Position numbers and translations under genes: made by a program
Notes under the pieces: model-generated
Database searches by the model: none
Told to the model about the DNA's origin: nothing
Seen by the model: the letters and a program-made list of their open reading frames with translations, nothing else
Part shown: piece after piece, positions 47,260 to 57,835 of the stretch
How the letters are laid out: the number at the start of each line of letters is the position of its first letter
How positions within the stretch are numbered: position 1 is the stretch's first letter
Assembly: GCA_028564675.1 (NCBI GenBank)
Contig: JAOVVO010000020.1
Span: 124,001-188,000 of the forward strand
Origin: Onchocerca lupi
Taxonomy: Eukaryota; Nematoda; Chromadorea; Rhabditida; Onchocercidae
DNA length: 64,000 nt
Direction: 5' to 3'

Positions 47260-49253
47260 AATAAGTCTATTGAAACTTTGAGAAATGACCTACTTTTATA
47301 TTCAAATATATCAAGAAGTAGTAATTTAAAAGATTTATTCTTGGTTATTGTGCTTTTCGCGTTGTTGTATGTGAGATTAAGTAACTTTCTGTCCTTATAT
47401 AAATTAGTAAAATTTAAACTTCACGTATCCTGATTATTTTATATCTAAAATATCTCTGCTGCCTCTTAATATCATGTTCTTTTCACCAATGTAAAATTCA
47501 TCTTGCGACTTACGCATGATCTTTAACTTTGAGGGTGAGCTTTGACTTAAGTTATTGTATAATAATATGGTTTGTTTCCTCGTTCTACACTGTTTCTTAG
47601 CTGTGTAATTGTGATAATCCAAGTTGCTCTGTATTTTCTATAATTAGTGTTGGTTGTTGCATCTAGTATGTCTATGCCAACTTTTATTACAGTGATTGCA
47701 ACAAGCAGAGAAAATTTATCTCTTTTGAGAGAAAACATAACTTGATTTTTCTGTTCCTGGGTTAATTTTCTGTATATTATCTCGACTTTATCAAAAAGTG
47801 TTTTTTATGATTCATGAAAGCGCATCTCTGCTGCAGCGATATTGAGTTCTTCCGTTTTTTACTATATATGAATAAATTCAATATGCTTTTTTGCTCATAT
47901 TTATAGTATTTTTGAACCTTTTAGTAAAATCTGGTACTTTCTTGATATTTATAGTAACAGTTTTTATCAATAATCTGGATTTTGACTTTTTCCTTAAAAC
48001 TAAGCATTCAATACTATCACACATGACTTGCTGCAAAGTTCTTGGAGTTGCAGTAACAAAAAGTATATCGGCATTTTCTCTTTTTTTGCTAAACGATTTT
48101 TCTGCATCACTCTAAATCTTTATTGTTCACCTATAACTGCAAGCCTAAAAATTTTAAATGTGATGTTAGCTTGAAATAGTGCGTGAGTGCTAAACACCAT
48201 ATTTTAAATACCGCTTATAAGTTTGTTCATGGTAATTTTTCTTTTCTTGCGTGTAGTCTTACTAGTGAGTAGAGTAACCTTATATATTGTTAGTATAAAA
48301 TAAAGTCTTTTCGATTCAGTAATAGTGTTGTGCTTTTGCAGATAATAGTAGTTGGTGTTTAAAGCTGATTGCATATTGTTTTCTACTAGATTAAGCATTG
48401 CAAAAAGTGCAATCATGGTTTTTCCACATTGTCAATATTACCTTGCAGTAAGCTTACCATACGGTGCTTAGGATTTTTATCTTCTGAAATTTTACCTATT
48501 ATACTGACTTGATTATTTTTTAATTTAAAACGTAGTCATTCAAGACTTGTTTTTTATATTTATTGGATATTGTAAATTCTCTACCCATTTTTTACATAGT
48601 TTTCTCTTGCAAGTTTTAGCGTTAGTCGATATCCAAAAGTTCATCATAAGTAAGCCTTTTCCTGGAAACTTTCGCTTCAGTTAATGAGCTTGCCTTGTGT
48701 AACTTCATAATATTTTCTCTTTAACTTAGCAATTTTTTTAATTAATATGGCGTCTATCCATTCTGACAAATTGGGCAGTTTTTTTAATTAGAGCTTATCA
48801 TATTTTCAATACTTCTATCGGTGATGCTGCGACACAATAGTAAACCGATTCTATGCGAGCTATTTTCTAAATAGGCTAATGTTAAGCTATACATAATCTG
48901 GATGGGCAATTTGCCAATGTTTGGCAAATTTTTTGAATTTTCACTAATAATTATACTAGCTCCTGTTTGGAAATAATTTATATTAATATTTAATTGAATA
49001 ATCAAAAAAGATTATAAGTATGTATTGACTTCTACTTTTAACGACTATTTTATATGGGATACCTTTAAGAGTAAAGCGGATGGTGCTTACAAACTCTTGC
49101 CATGAAAGTTGAAATTTTTCCAACTTGAGCATCAAATAATGACTTTTTTCTATCTATATAACTGAACGGCTTATAAAACAGCAGGTTCATTACTTTATTT
49201 CTGCCACAGAGTTTAGGCAGTATTGCGAAATGAAACTTAGATATATTCTCCAA
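47260..49253 (-). pseudogene. recG: recG pseudogene (branch-migration helicase)
   Basis: RecG remodels stalled forks and Holliday junctions. Fragments in family order on the minus strand cover about 660 codons, the full RecG length. They are LPKLCGRNKVMNLLFYKPFS (N-terminus, 49065-49253), LPNLSEWIDAILIKKI, KLARENYVKNG and IALFAMLNLVENNMQSAL (48204-48416). Next come LLTSKTTRKKRKITMNKLIS, LLVAITVIKVGIDILDATTN (helicase motif V, 47547-47738), QSSPSKLKIMRKSQDEFYIG (47434-47622), and LLLLDIFEYKSRSFLK at the end. They fall in different frames with stops between. The Walker A region, expected as GDVGSGKT just before MIALFAML, reads GNIDNVEKP, so the ATPase site is destroyed as well. Confidence 0.88.
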
Positions 49254-50281
49254 ATTGCCATTTTAGAAAAATTAGTACGTTTGGTTGTTTACTGAGATTC
49301 ATATGTGTGTAAAACCGTTTATCTTTAATAAGAGGTTTTTTAAAGGTTCTATCGTTTAGTGATCAAGCTGTCACTATTTGTCGTCATAGAGTTTATATCA
49401 GTGTTAGTATTTTTGTTGGCTTATTAAATATCTTATGTATTGTACTACTGCATTCCATATCAAGATGTTAATAATAAATAATTTTATACAGGGGAAAAAA
49501 GGAAGTTCAGTAATCCGCTGAGAACTCGAGCAAAAAAGTTTAATTTTAATATGTTAAGAGCTGATAAGAACAATAAATCAATAAGCTCTGATGAACAAGT
49601 TTATAAAAATTTTTAAAGGATAGATTTTATTATTGACAACAAAAATATAAGTAGAAACTTAATCGAAAAATTTATACAGAGTATAATAGTTGCTCTCAAA
49701 AAGCAAAGGTGAAGACTGCCATTTTTTTGTAAAAGAAATTTTTAAGGAAATGTTTAAATATGTTGAAACTCAAGTTTTAAGAGGGATTCTGCCTTGGAGG
49801 GAATGGTTACTGATTATAATCAAATAAGTATATAAGTGCCTTGTGTGTTAAAGGAGCGTCTTTTCCTTATTTATCTATGAGATACGAGTTATTGTTCAGG
49901 TTTGACCATTAACAACGCATATTGGTTATAATGATTCATGCCATGCACAATTACAGTTGAAGAGCTAGTTTCTATTAACGCTTTTACAAAGCTGAAATGA
50001 AAAATTATATAAACACTTGGGTAGCTTACTGAAGTTCACTTAAAACTCAGGATGGGAAAGATACGTAATATATAAAAAATGGTAGGTTATCTCTTACTAT
50101 TTTTGAAGGGTTAGGGTATTAGCCAGTTATCGATGGTATGCAATAAAAAGTAAAAGTTTGTTTTGGTGCCATTTAAAGAGTTCTTAAAAAAGAATCTAGA
50201 AGAAGTTAAACTACCAATTAGTAGTATTGAAACTGTTATACCAAATAAGTAGTAGTAAAAAAGACTGTATTTATTATTAGG
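49254..50281. other. Long non-coding gap, no recognisable gene
   Basis: The sequence is AT-rich with only short open runs. On the plus strand, HFFVKEIFKEMFKYVETQVL near 49718 and FKEFLKKNLEEVKLPISSIE near 50173 look like pieces of former coding sequence, ending in a double stop at 50249. I recognise no family. Confidence 0.4.
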
Positions 50282-51169
50282 TTAGAGGAAGAGTGAAAAT
50301 TCTTCTATACAGTTGATTACTTCAGAGTTTGGAAGTTGATTTTTAAACCAAGTGTACTGGCGCTTTGCGTAATGTCTTGTATTTGTTTGAGCAATTTGTA
50401 TTGCTTCGTTTAGGGTAATCTTACCTTTCAAGTATTTTATAATTTCTGGCACTCCATGTGCTTTCATGGCTGGCAAATATAGGGCTAAGTTCATATCAAG
50501 TAGATTTTTTACTTCATCAATTGCTCCATTCTCAATCATCGTAATAAAGCGGGAATTTATTTTTCGATATACGTCCTTACGTTTAGGTAAAATTGTGTAT
50601 ATCTTAAAATTATTGATTAAAGGAGACTGTTTATTTTCTTGCCATATAAAAATTGACTTGCCAGTTTCAGTAATAACTTCAAGTGCTCTTGAAAGGCGAT
50701 GTGAGTCATTCATGAATATTTTACCTTGGATTTTTGGGTCTTTATTCAACACTAATTTATAGAACTCATCTTTACTTAAATTTTTTCTCAACTCACTTAT
50801 ATTTTTTTTCACTTCCTGACTTATTTGTGGAATTGATGACAACCCTTTGATCAAACTGCTGATATAAAACCCACTTCCTCCAGTGATGATGGGTACTTGT
50901 GAGTTTTCCAATACGTTATTGATTTCCTTCTTCAAATCTTCTAGCCATAGACCCACGGAGTAGTTTTCTCTTGCCGAAACATATCCATACAATTTATAAG
51001 GTTTTTCTTGCTTAGATGGTTGGGCAGTAATTATGGGAATTTCCTTATATACCTTTTTTGAGTCACAGTTTATTATGTTAATATTCAAATATTTTTTCAT
51101 TAGATTATTGCATAATTCTGATTTACCTGAAGCCGTAATTCCTGTAATGATTATTATGCTATCTTTCAT
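50282..51169 (-). CDS. miaA: tRNA dimethylallyltransferase MiaA
   Basis: Transfers a dimethylallyl group to A37 of tRNAs reading UNN codons. The 295-residue product has the P-loop GITASGKS (10-17), then CDSKKVYKEIPIITAQPS (the family's DSMQVYRGLDIGTAKP region). Next come ITGGSGFYISSLIKGLSSIP and the C-terminal TRHYAKRQYTWFKNQ tRNA-binding motif. Length is normal. It diverges from the small gene at 51245. Confidence 0.95.
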   Translation of the reverse strand: MKDSIIIITGITASGKSELCNNLMKKYLNINIINCDSKKVYKEIPIITAQPSKQEKPYKLYGYVSARENYSVGLWLEDLKKEINNVLENSQVPIITGGSGFYISSLIKGLSSIPQISQEVKKNISELRKNLSKDEFYKLVLNKDPKIQGKIFMNDSHRLSRALEVITETGKSIFIWQENKQSPLINNFKIYTILPKRKDVYRKINSRFITMIENGAIDEVKNLLDMNLALYLPAMKAHGVPEIIKYLKGKITLNEAIQIAQTNTRHYAKRQYTWFKNQLPNSEVINCIEEFSLFL

Positions 51170-51244
51170 TTATATTAATTTGATTAACATATAATAGAGT
51201 GTAGCAAAAATTTGGATTCTACAATCTAAAGTTTGGAGACTTTT

Positions 51245-51715
51245 ATGGCAGAAAACAACAATAATAATTCATTTACTAAGCGTTTTTCAAGTAAGATTTA
51301 TGATTATGCGGGGGGAAGTTTTTCTAACAAGTATTCATCTCAAAACACAAAGGAACGTGCGTTAGAAGAAAGAGGGAAAATCTCTGAATTAGCAAACAAA
51401 AAAACTGAGCTTAAGGGAGCTTTTTCCAAAAGTGGCAGCATAAAAAGCAGAAGCAGAATTCTTAATGAGAGATCCTTTGTTGACGCAGCAAGAAGAAGTA
51501 GGCCAGATCTTATATATCTAGTTCGTGGTAAAGATCGTGGAAGGTCAGCGTGGCACTATGTATTAGTTAGTAAAGATAAGAGAGAAATGTTTCTTGCAAA
51601 AAGTAGAACTGGTTCTATGGATGTTGCAGATTATGGAGAGATTTTGTATTCAGGATGGGGAGAAGATCCACCACAAGAAATAGTTGATAAAATTAATGAA
51701 GAGTTTGAACTATAA
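51245..51715 (+). CDS. Conserved hypothetical protein
   Basis: The frame is open from a TTG at 51233, but ATG 51245 with GGAG at 51235-51238 is the better start and gives 156 residues. The N-terminal half (about 1-75) is Ser/Asn/Lys-rich and probably disordered. The C-terminal half is compact and looks like a folded domain: RPDLIYLVRGKDRGRSAWHY, VLVSKDKREMFLAKSRTGSM, then DYGEILYSGWGEDPP. There is no signal peptide or membrane helix. I do not recognise a named family. It stands alone with 63 bp to miaA on one side and a 540-bp empty gap on the other. Confidence 0.8.
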   Translation: MAENNNNNSFTKRFSSKIYDYAGGSFSNKYSSQNTKERALEERGKISELANKKTELKGAFSKSGSIKSRSRILNERSFVDAARRSRPDLIYLVRGKDRGRSAWHYVLVSKDKREMFLAKSRTGSMDVADYGEILYSGWGEDPPQEIVDKINEEFEL

Positions 51716-52256
51716 TAAGTCTGTTATAGGCTTAATATTAGCTTCTTGTGTAATTTAACCTATAAACTAAGCAGAGAAAAAGTGATGGTATTTTTTGTAC
51801 ACTATGTGCCTTTAAATTGCTTTAGCATGAATATTAAGAAGATTTACTAAATAGAGAAAAAAGGCAAAAAAAACTATAGTAAGTAATTTTGTTTATTCTC
51901 CTAATCTTCTAAATTAGAGTTATATGCTACCTAAAAACACTTTATAAGTATGTTTTTTCACATTATATAAATAAAAGGATGATGCTTTGTGAAAATATTG
52001 TAAAGGTATAGAGTGCAACATAACGCAAAAATTAAACATTGTAATACTCCTGTCGTTTAATTTGCACAGATCGATCTGTTTTAAGGAAAGGGGTTGACAA
52101 AATTTACTAAGTAGTTTAGTTTATAACATGTACAATGTGCTATTAAGCATTATGGTAATTCTATTATAGAAGCTAGCTAGTTACTAAAAATTCATTATAA
52201 GTAACTACTTAATTACTTAAAGCCAGAAACACTTAGATTTAGTTTTATGAGATTAC
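51716..52256. other. Non-coding gap between the 51245 gene and recJ
   Basis: No gene is seen. A TTGACA at 52094-52099 on the plus strand has only a weak partner (TAGTTT at 17 bp, or TATAAC at 22 bp) and no gene follows in that direction. Confidence 0.4.
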
Positions 52257-53996
52257 TCAGTTACTGGTCAGTGCATCTTCTATTAAAAACTGTACAAATT
52301 CATTACCATTCCAGTAATTTACGGAGATTTTACCTAAAACAGCTTCAATATTACCCTGTATGATAGCAGAACCAAGATGAGTATTTACAGAACGAAACGC
52401 GATAGCTCTGACTATAGCATCATTATCAGCAATGAAACATTTTATGTGGTTAACTCCTACAACTTTAGGTTTTCTGATCTTTGCTTGTTGGATAATGAAT
52501 CTTGGTTCAGGATTACCAATACCAAATGGTTCTAGACGTTGTAATTGATTCCACAGAGATAAGTTTATTGCTTTAACAGTCACTATACCATCAGCTTTTA
52601 AAGCTTTATTATTTGTAGAATTTGTAAACTTCTTAGTGAAAAAGTGATGTAGGTCATTTATTTTATCTTCCTTAATTAAAAATCCTGCTGCCATACTATG
52701 ACCACCACCTTCAATAACTAAATTCATATACTTTGCGGAAAGGATTGCAGCACCGATATTGACTTCAGGAATTGACCTGCAGCTTGCTTTTCCTATTCCA
52801 TTGCTTAAAGATATCACTATTGCCGGCAAGTGAAACTGCTCTTTTAGCTTTGATGCAATTATGCCAATTATTCCTTGATGCCAATTACCACTTGCTATTA
52901 TAAAATTTTCACCCAAATGGATAGATTTTTCCACTTGTGTTATAGCTTCCGCAAAAGCCTTGTTTTCCATCATTTTTCTCGCGTTATTTAAATTTATCAG
53001 TTTTGATGCAATGGAATGTGCTTCTTCTTCATCGTCTGTAGAGAGCAGCCTTGTACCGAGGGATGCTTCTCCAATTCTTCCTCCAGCGTTTATGCATGGC
53101 CCAATGTTAAAACTAAGCCGAGAAACACTTGGTTTTTCAAGAATTCCTAATGCATCAGACAAAACGCGTAAGCCAACGTTTTTTCTTGTCGACATAATTT
53201 TTAGTCCTTGCGAGACGAATGCTCTATTAAGGCCAGTAATTTGCATGGCGTCGCAAACAGTACCAAGGGCAACCAGATCTAGCAGATCAAATAAGTTTGG
53301 TTCTTTTCTGTTAGTAAAAAAACCTTGTTCACGTAGGCTCTTGTTAAGAGCAACAATCAGAAGAAATGATACTCCCACTGCTGCGAGGTTACTATAAGGA
53401 GAGCTCTCATCAAGACGGTTTGGATTGATAACTGCCACAGCGCTTGGTAATTTTTCTGTACTAAGGTGATGGTCAACAACTATAATATCAAGGCCAAAGT
53501 TTCTTGCATCTTTTATTGGCTGATATCCAAGCGTGCCACAATCAACAGAAATGCATAAGTTAATACCTTTCTTTTTAAATTGTAATAAAGCATCTGAGTT
53601 TAATCCGTAGCCTTCATTAATACGGTCTGGAATGTAAGTTATAGAGTGCATACCGATCATCCTTAGATACCTGTTAATCAATGCTGATGATGTTGCGCCA
53701 TCGACGTCGTAGTCACCGAATATTGCCACACTTTCATTATCATTTATTGCCTGTATTATACGGTAAACAGCCTTGTCCATGTCAAGAAGGTGAAATGGAT
53801 CTGGTAGTAGCAATCTGATTAATGGATATAAGAAGTTGCCTGCATTTTCTACATTAACACCGCGAGTAACGAGTGTTCTCGCTAATATTTCTGGTAATTC
53901 AAACCTCTGAATTAGTGTTAAGACTTCCCTTTGATCTACTTCTTGCAACTTCCATAGTGTGTTTGTTATGCTGCGCTTTTTGATATCAAGTAGCAT
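52257..53996 (-). CDS. recJ: Single-stranded-DNA-specific exonuclease RecJ
   Basis: A 5'-3' ssDNA exonuclease for recombination, base excision and mismatch repair. The 579-residue product has the DHH phosphoesterase motifs in order: AIFGDYDVDGATSSAL (motif I), ISVDCGT (motif II), IIVVDHHLS with DHH at 175-177 (motif III), and the NPNRLDESSPYSNLAAVGV segment. The DHHA1 domain carries GGGHSMAAGF. Length is normal. Unlike recO and recG the frame is intact, so this arm of repair is retained. Confidence 0.96.
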   Translation of the reverse strand: MLLDIKKRSITNTLWKLQEVDQREVLTLIQRFELPEILARTLVTRGVNVENAGNFLYPLIRLLLPDPFHLLDMDKAVYRIIQAINDNESVAIFGDYDVDGATSSALINRYLRMIGMHSITYIPDRINEGYGLNSDALLQFKKKGINLCISVDCGTLGYQPIKDARNFGLDIIVVDHHLSTEKLPSAVAVINPNRLDESSPYSNLAAVGVSFLLIVALNKSLREQGFFTNRKEPNLFDLLDLVALGTVCDAMQITGLNRAFVSQGLKIMSTRKNVGLRVLSDALGILEKPSVSRLSFNIGPCINAGGRIGEASLGTRLLSTDDEEEAHSIASKLINLNNARKMMENKAFAEAITQVEKSIHLGENFIIASGNWHQGIIGIIASKLKEQFHLPAIVISLSNGIGKASCRSIPEVNIGAAILSAKYMNLVIEGGGHSMAAGFLIKEDKINDLHHFFTKKFTNSTNNKALKADGIVTVKAINLSLWNQLQRLEPFGIGNPEPRFIIQQAKIRKPKVVGVNHIKCFIADNDAIVRAIAFRSVNTHLGSAIIQGNIEAVLGKISVNYWNGNEFVQFLIEDALTSN

Positions 53997-54139
53997 ATTT
54001 TTTGTAAATAAAGCTACTTTACCAGAATTTTTGATTTGGCTCTACTATGAAGATGAATTAATTTATTTTAAAATTAATTGCTTGCTGTTTGCAAAAATAT
54101 TTGTATTACTTAGGTAATACCAGTTGATGAAAATTAACC

Positions 54140-54667
54140 ATGGAGCTTAATAAAATTGCAGCATCGATTCTGCTTTCTGGGCTAATGATTATGATAGTCA
54201 GTAACGTAGTTGATATGCTTTACAGTCCAGAGGAATACAAAATTGAACACCAAACAATAGTAGCTGCTGGTGACAGTGAACCCCAGCAAAAAATTGAACA
54301 AATAGCGCTTGATATTCGAGCACTCATGCAGAATGCTAGCTTCGAGAAGGGTAAGTTAGCTGCAAAGAAGTGTGTAGCTTGTCATAGTTTTGAAAAAGGT
54401 GGGCTTAATAAGGTAGGGCCAAACTTGTGGAATGTAGTTGGAAATAAAAAAGCTCACCTTGGTAATTCATTTAATTACTCAAGAGCAATGCTTGAAAAGG
54501 GTGGAAGGTGGGGATATGAGGAGCTGTTTGTTTTTTTAAAGAATCCGAAAGCCTATATCAAAGGTACACGCATGGCATTTGCTGGTATTGCTAACCCACA
54601 AGAAATAGCTGACTTGGTCAGCTATTTACGGCAATTAAGTGATAGTCCGATTGATTTACCAAAATAA
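54140..54667 (+). CDS. cycM: Membrane-anchored cytochrome c (CycM type)
   Basis: Electron carrier between the bc1 complex and cytochrome oxidase, anchored in the inner membrane. The 175-residue product has an uncleaved N-terminal helix (about 6-27) and a linker. The class I cytochrome c domain follows, with the haem-binding CVACH at 78-82 and the distal Met145 in KGTRMAFAGI. The pattern KCVACHSF...GPNLW...NYSRAM is that of alphaproteobacterial c552/CycM. Maturation would need the Ccm system, represented here by ccmH. Only 1 bp separates its stop from the next gene's ATG. Confidence 0.93.
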   Translation: MELNKIAASILLSGLMIMIVSNVVDMLYSPEEYKIEHQTIVAAGDSEPQQKIEQIALDIRALMQNASFEKGKLAAKKCVACHSFEKGGLNKVGPNLWNVVGNKKAHLGNSFNYSRAMLEKGGRWGYEELFVFLKNPKAYIKGTRMAFAGIANPQEIADLVSYLRQLSDSPIDLPK

Positions 54668-54668
54668 T

Positions 54669-55424
54669 ATGGATTACTGTAAATTATTTGATGAAGATGG
54701 TAAGTATATAGCATATCGAAAGTTAAAAGGGAAAAAAGCTTCTATAGTCTTTTTTGGTGGGTTTGCATCCAGTATGAATGGAACTAAAGCAACTGCTATT
54801 TACAAATTTTGCCAAGAAAACAATGTGGAGCTTGTACTGTTTGATTATTTTGGTCATGGTTACTCAAGTGGCAATTTTATTGATTACACAATAAGCGATT
54901 GGCAAAAAAATTGTGCTAGAGTTATTAATGAATTAACTATTGGTAAACAGATAATTATAGGTTCAAGTATGGGAGGGTGGATGATGTTGCTTACTGTTCT
55001 TCAATTTCCAAAGAGGATTGCAGCGTTAATTGGTATATCATCTGCCCCTGATTTTACTGAAGATTTGATATTCAAGCAGTTATCAGCCAAGCAAAAAGAA
55101 GAACTAGATTCTAAAAACGTAGTAGATTTTACTTCTGGGAGTTGTACATATAAAATAACTAAGAATTTAATAGAAGATGGTAGGAAGAACCTTCTTTTAA
55201 ATAAAGAAAGAATAGACATAAGTTCTCCTGTGCGTTTGTTGCATAGCCTTAATGATAAGGATGTTCCTTATCAAACTTCATTAAATTTAGCTAAAAAAAT
55301 CAAATCACTTGATGTTGAAGTACATTTGATGAAATCAGCAAAACATGATATGTCTGACAATCATTCATTGAAAATTTTATTTCGGACCATTAGAGAATTT
55401 TTTGTCCACTGTGCAGCTAATTAG
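54669..55424 (+). CDS. Alpha/beta hydrolase
   Basis: A 251-residue protein from ATG 54669 (the frame is open further back into cycM, but this start lies directly after its stop codon). It has the alpha/beta-hydrolase layout: strand and oxyanion region IVFFGGFASSMNGTKA, FDYFGHGYSSG, and nucleophile elbow GSSMGG at 98-103 with Ser100. A probable acid lies in LHSLNDKDVPY and a probable catalytic His in SAKHDMSDNHS. This subgroup resembles palmitoyl-protein-thioesterase/ABHD10-like esterases, but the substrate is unknown. It is co-transcribed with cycM. Confidence 0.88.
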   Translation: MDYCKLFDEDGKYIAYRKLKGKKASIVFFGGFASSMNGTKATAIYKFCQENNVELVLFDYFGHGYSSGNFIDYTISDWQKNCARVINELTIGKQIIIGSSMGGWMMLLTVLQFPKRIAALIGISSAPDFTEDLIFKQLSAKQKEELDSKNVVDFTSGSCTYKITKNLIEDGRKNLLLNKERIDISSPVRLLHSLNDKDVPYQTSLNLAKKIKSLDVEVHLMKSAKHDMSDNHSLKILFRTIREFFVHCAAN

Positions 55425-55780
55425 AGTAGTCCATATTTGCCGATTTTATTTAATTAGAGCTTTAATTTCATTAGTATTGTATTAACAAAAACTTAAGAAT
55501 AAATTTTGTAATATATGGGATTAATATGTCTGTAATCTCGTATAGTAAAGTAAAGAAAATGGAAGGGCATTGCCCTTAAAGTAGAGGGCACAAGAGATAA
55601 AGCCAAGTTCAGAGAAACTTGAGAGTCCTTATGATATGTTGAATTTGCTTTTTGATATCGTAGAAGGGAAAATGGGTAAAGTTAGTTAAAGGTAATGATT
55701 GAAGAGTTAGTCAAAAGAATTTATCTGCTTTAAAAATAAACTTTAGTGTACATGGTAAAGGTTGATATGTTCTTCTTATG
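55425..55780. other. Non-coding gap with a small inverted repeat
   Basis: At 55563-55577, AAGGGC-ATT-GCCCTT forms a 6-bp stem with a 3-base loop, 138 bp after the hydrolase gene. No T-tract follows, so it is at best a weak terminator. No gene is seen. Confidence 0.35.
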
Positions 55781-56570
55781 GATAATTTGGAAGAATAATG
55801 TTGAAGTTATAAAACTTTAATAAAGTATGATACAAACGTGAATGATAATTACAAACATAATTCGTGCACTGCTTACTGTTGAATATAGACTATTAGAAAT
55901 AGTGAAATTGTTGATAAAAAACAGAGCAAATGTTAATACAAAAACTAAAAAAACGTGTTAAAAATTATTTAACACTAGTGCACTTTGTAATTTTTAAAAT
56001 ATGCTAGAATTTATAAAACTGCTAGTAAATGTGTACAACAAAATTAATGTAAGGAAAAAAAAGCATTGAATAACATACTCCTTTTCTTTTTGCTGTTTTG
56101 TACGGAAATAAAAGTATAATACGGACTTTGATTAATAATAGAGAGAATATTGAAAAGGTATAAATAATGTTGGATAAGTTCTATTTTTTGTCTGTTAGAT
56201 AATACGCTAAGGTAGAAAATGATAGTAGAATAGGGAGAGGGTTATCAAATATTTAATAAACGAACTCAAAACAGGTGTAACAAAGAAAAATAGTAATAAT
56301 ACAGTACTTTTTCCTTCTGTTAGTAATTGTCCTGGAAAAATAGTGAAGTTTATCACTGAACGATATATAAAAATCTTTAGTAAAAGTCAGCTAGAGACTT
56401 TGTCAACCTAAAAATAAAGCTGGAATGGATGTTTTAGATGTTACGCTCAATAATGAAGATGGAGAAGCTTGTTCGAGTGCTGAGATTATATGGAGCAAAT
56501 ATTAAAAATGAGATAGATACTACAGTGAAACCAAGTAATATCCTTGATAAAGTAGAAAGTTAAAAGATGC
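55781..56570 (+). pseudogene. Decayed ankyrin-repeat protein gene
   Basis: Several ankyrin-repeat helices can be read on the plus strand in shifting frames. They are NNVEVIKL followed by TLIKYDTNVNDNYKHNS (from 55794), LLEIVKLLIKNRANVNTKTK (from about 55887), MLEFIKLLVNVYNKINVRKK (from 56001), and near the end KLVRVLRLYGANIKN (about 56460-56510). The pattern L-E-x-V-K-L-L-I-x-x-x-A-x-V-N is the ankyrin consensus. Stops and frameshifts lie between the repeats. Ankyrin genes are numerous in Wolbachia and many are proposed host-interaction proteins. This one is dead. Confidence 0.7.
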
Positions 56571-57835
56571 TACTTCTAGACAAAAAGTGTAAGATTTTTT
56601 ATAAAATGACTCTAAATTCAAACGAATCGCAGAGGAAGATAGTATTCACGAAATTTTTATTACTTTATTTTTATAGCATAGCACGGTATATTTATAATAG
56701 TATAGGATGCGTAATATATTAGTAGGTGAAAGTGATAATCGGTGATGGATATAGTAAAATAAGGCATAAGTTCTGAAAAAATACACTTTCTGTTCAAGAT
56801 TTTAATAGATGTTTTTTCTTTTATTGTACAGACTATTTACAATCTAAATATAGTTTTAGTATGAATTAAGGTATTGATAAACACATAGATAATATGAGGG
56901 GGATCTAAGTTAAGAGGTATTCTATGCATGGTGAGTGAAGTGGAGGAAATACGACTGACACTTAATGAATTTAAAAAGGATGAAAAATCTCAATTACATA
57001 AATGTTTGAGGTTGATCAATAAATAGGACAGGAGGTAATTTTGAAGATAGCTATAGTAAATTAACGCTAAAGCAAGCAGTCATTTTATGTTGGAAAGCTT
57101 GCAATAATAGAAGTACGGAGATAGAAGACTAAACAGTTTCCCTTTAAGGAATGGAAAATACAAAAAATGAAGAAGATATGCTCATTAAAGATCTTATAAT
57201 AATAGGTACAGCCATGACTTATGGTAACTAAAGTCGAGGTCATACCAAGCGGAACATTAGATAAACTGTTTTAATCTTTGTTTGGTTTATGTTCATCAGT
57301 AATTATTAAGTTAGATCAACAGAAGACCAGTAGGATTGTAAAAGAAGTGATGCGCGGGTTTTTTTAAATGGCTAAGAAAAACCTCGGTAACTTTTTTTTA
57401 AAGAAGATCAAGAAAAGATTTGTAATAGGTTGTGAAATTATTGCCTGAAACAGTGATTTGCACTGTTACTATACATAAGACCATTAGTAGGAAAAAGAGT
57501 CAACAGTTCAAAATAGGTTAAGTAACTGGCAAAAAAGGAAGAAAAATTAAAAGAGTATATGAGTAATTTTATTCTGTATAAGCTCTGCAAGCTTAAATGA
57601 AAAGGGTAAGCTAAACTATATTTTAGCTATTTATCTTAAAATATAAAGTAGGGTTTTGTATAATCATTTCAATTTAAACCTGTATGTTGGAATGGTATAT
57701 AAATCTCTTTATACAGGTAATTTAGTATGCTTTATTTATGTATTACGGCTGAAAGTTTTTCTTTCAGTTTAAAAATGTTGCTAATTAGTATATGCAAATA
57801 TAATATTAGTTAATATTTATAAATAAAGCAATTCC
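56571..57835. other. Long non-coding gap upstream of gyrB
   Basis: Only short open runs are seen, such as IRLTLNEFKKDEKSQLHKCL near 56947 and MENTKNEEDMLIKDLIIIGT near 57150, separated by stops. No family is recognised. Just before gyrB there is a TATAAT at about 57800 that could be its -10 box, but without a good -35. Confidence 0.4.

Noticed and set aside
47434..49253. Several separate 60-70 codon minus-strand genes in the purH-miaA gap
   Set aside because: They read as consecutive pieces of one protein (RecG) in different frames, so they are fragments of a pseudogene rather than small genes.
52094..52127. TTGACA-containing promoter on the plus strand
   Set aside because: The -10 candidates are either weak at 17 bp or 22 bp away, and no gene follows in that direction.
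55563..55577. AAGGGC-ATT-GCCCTT as a terminator of the cycM-hydrolase pair
   Set aside because: It is 138 bp downstream of the last stop codon and is followed by AAAGTAGAGG rather than a T-tract.
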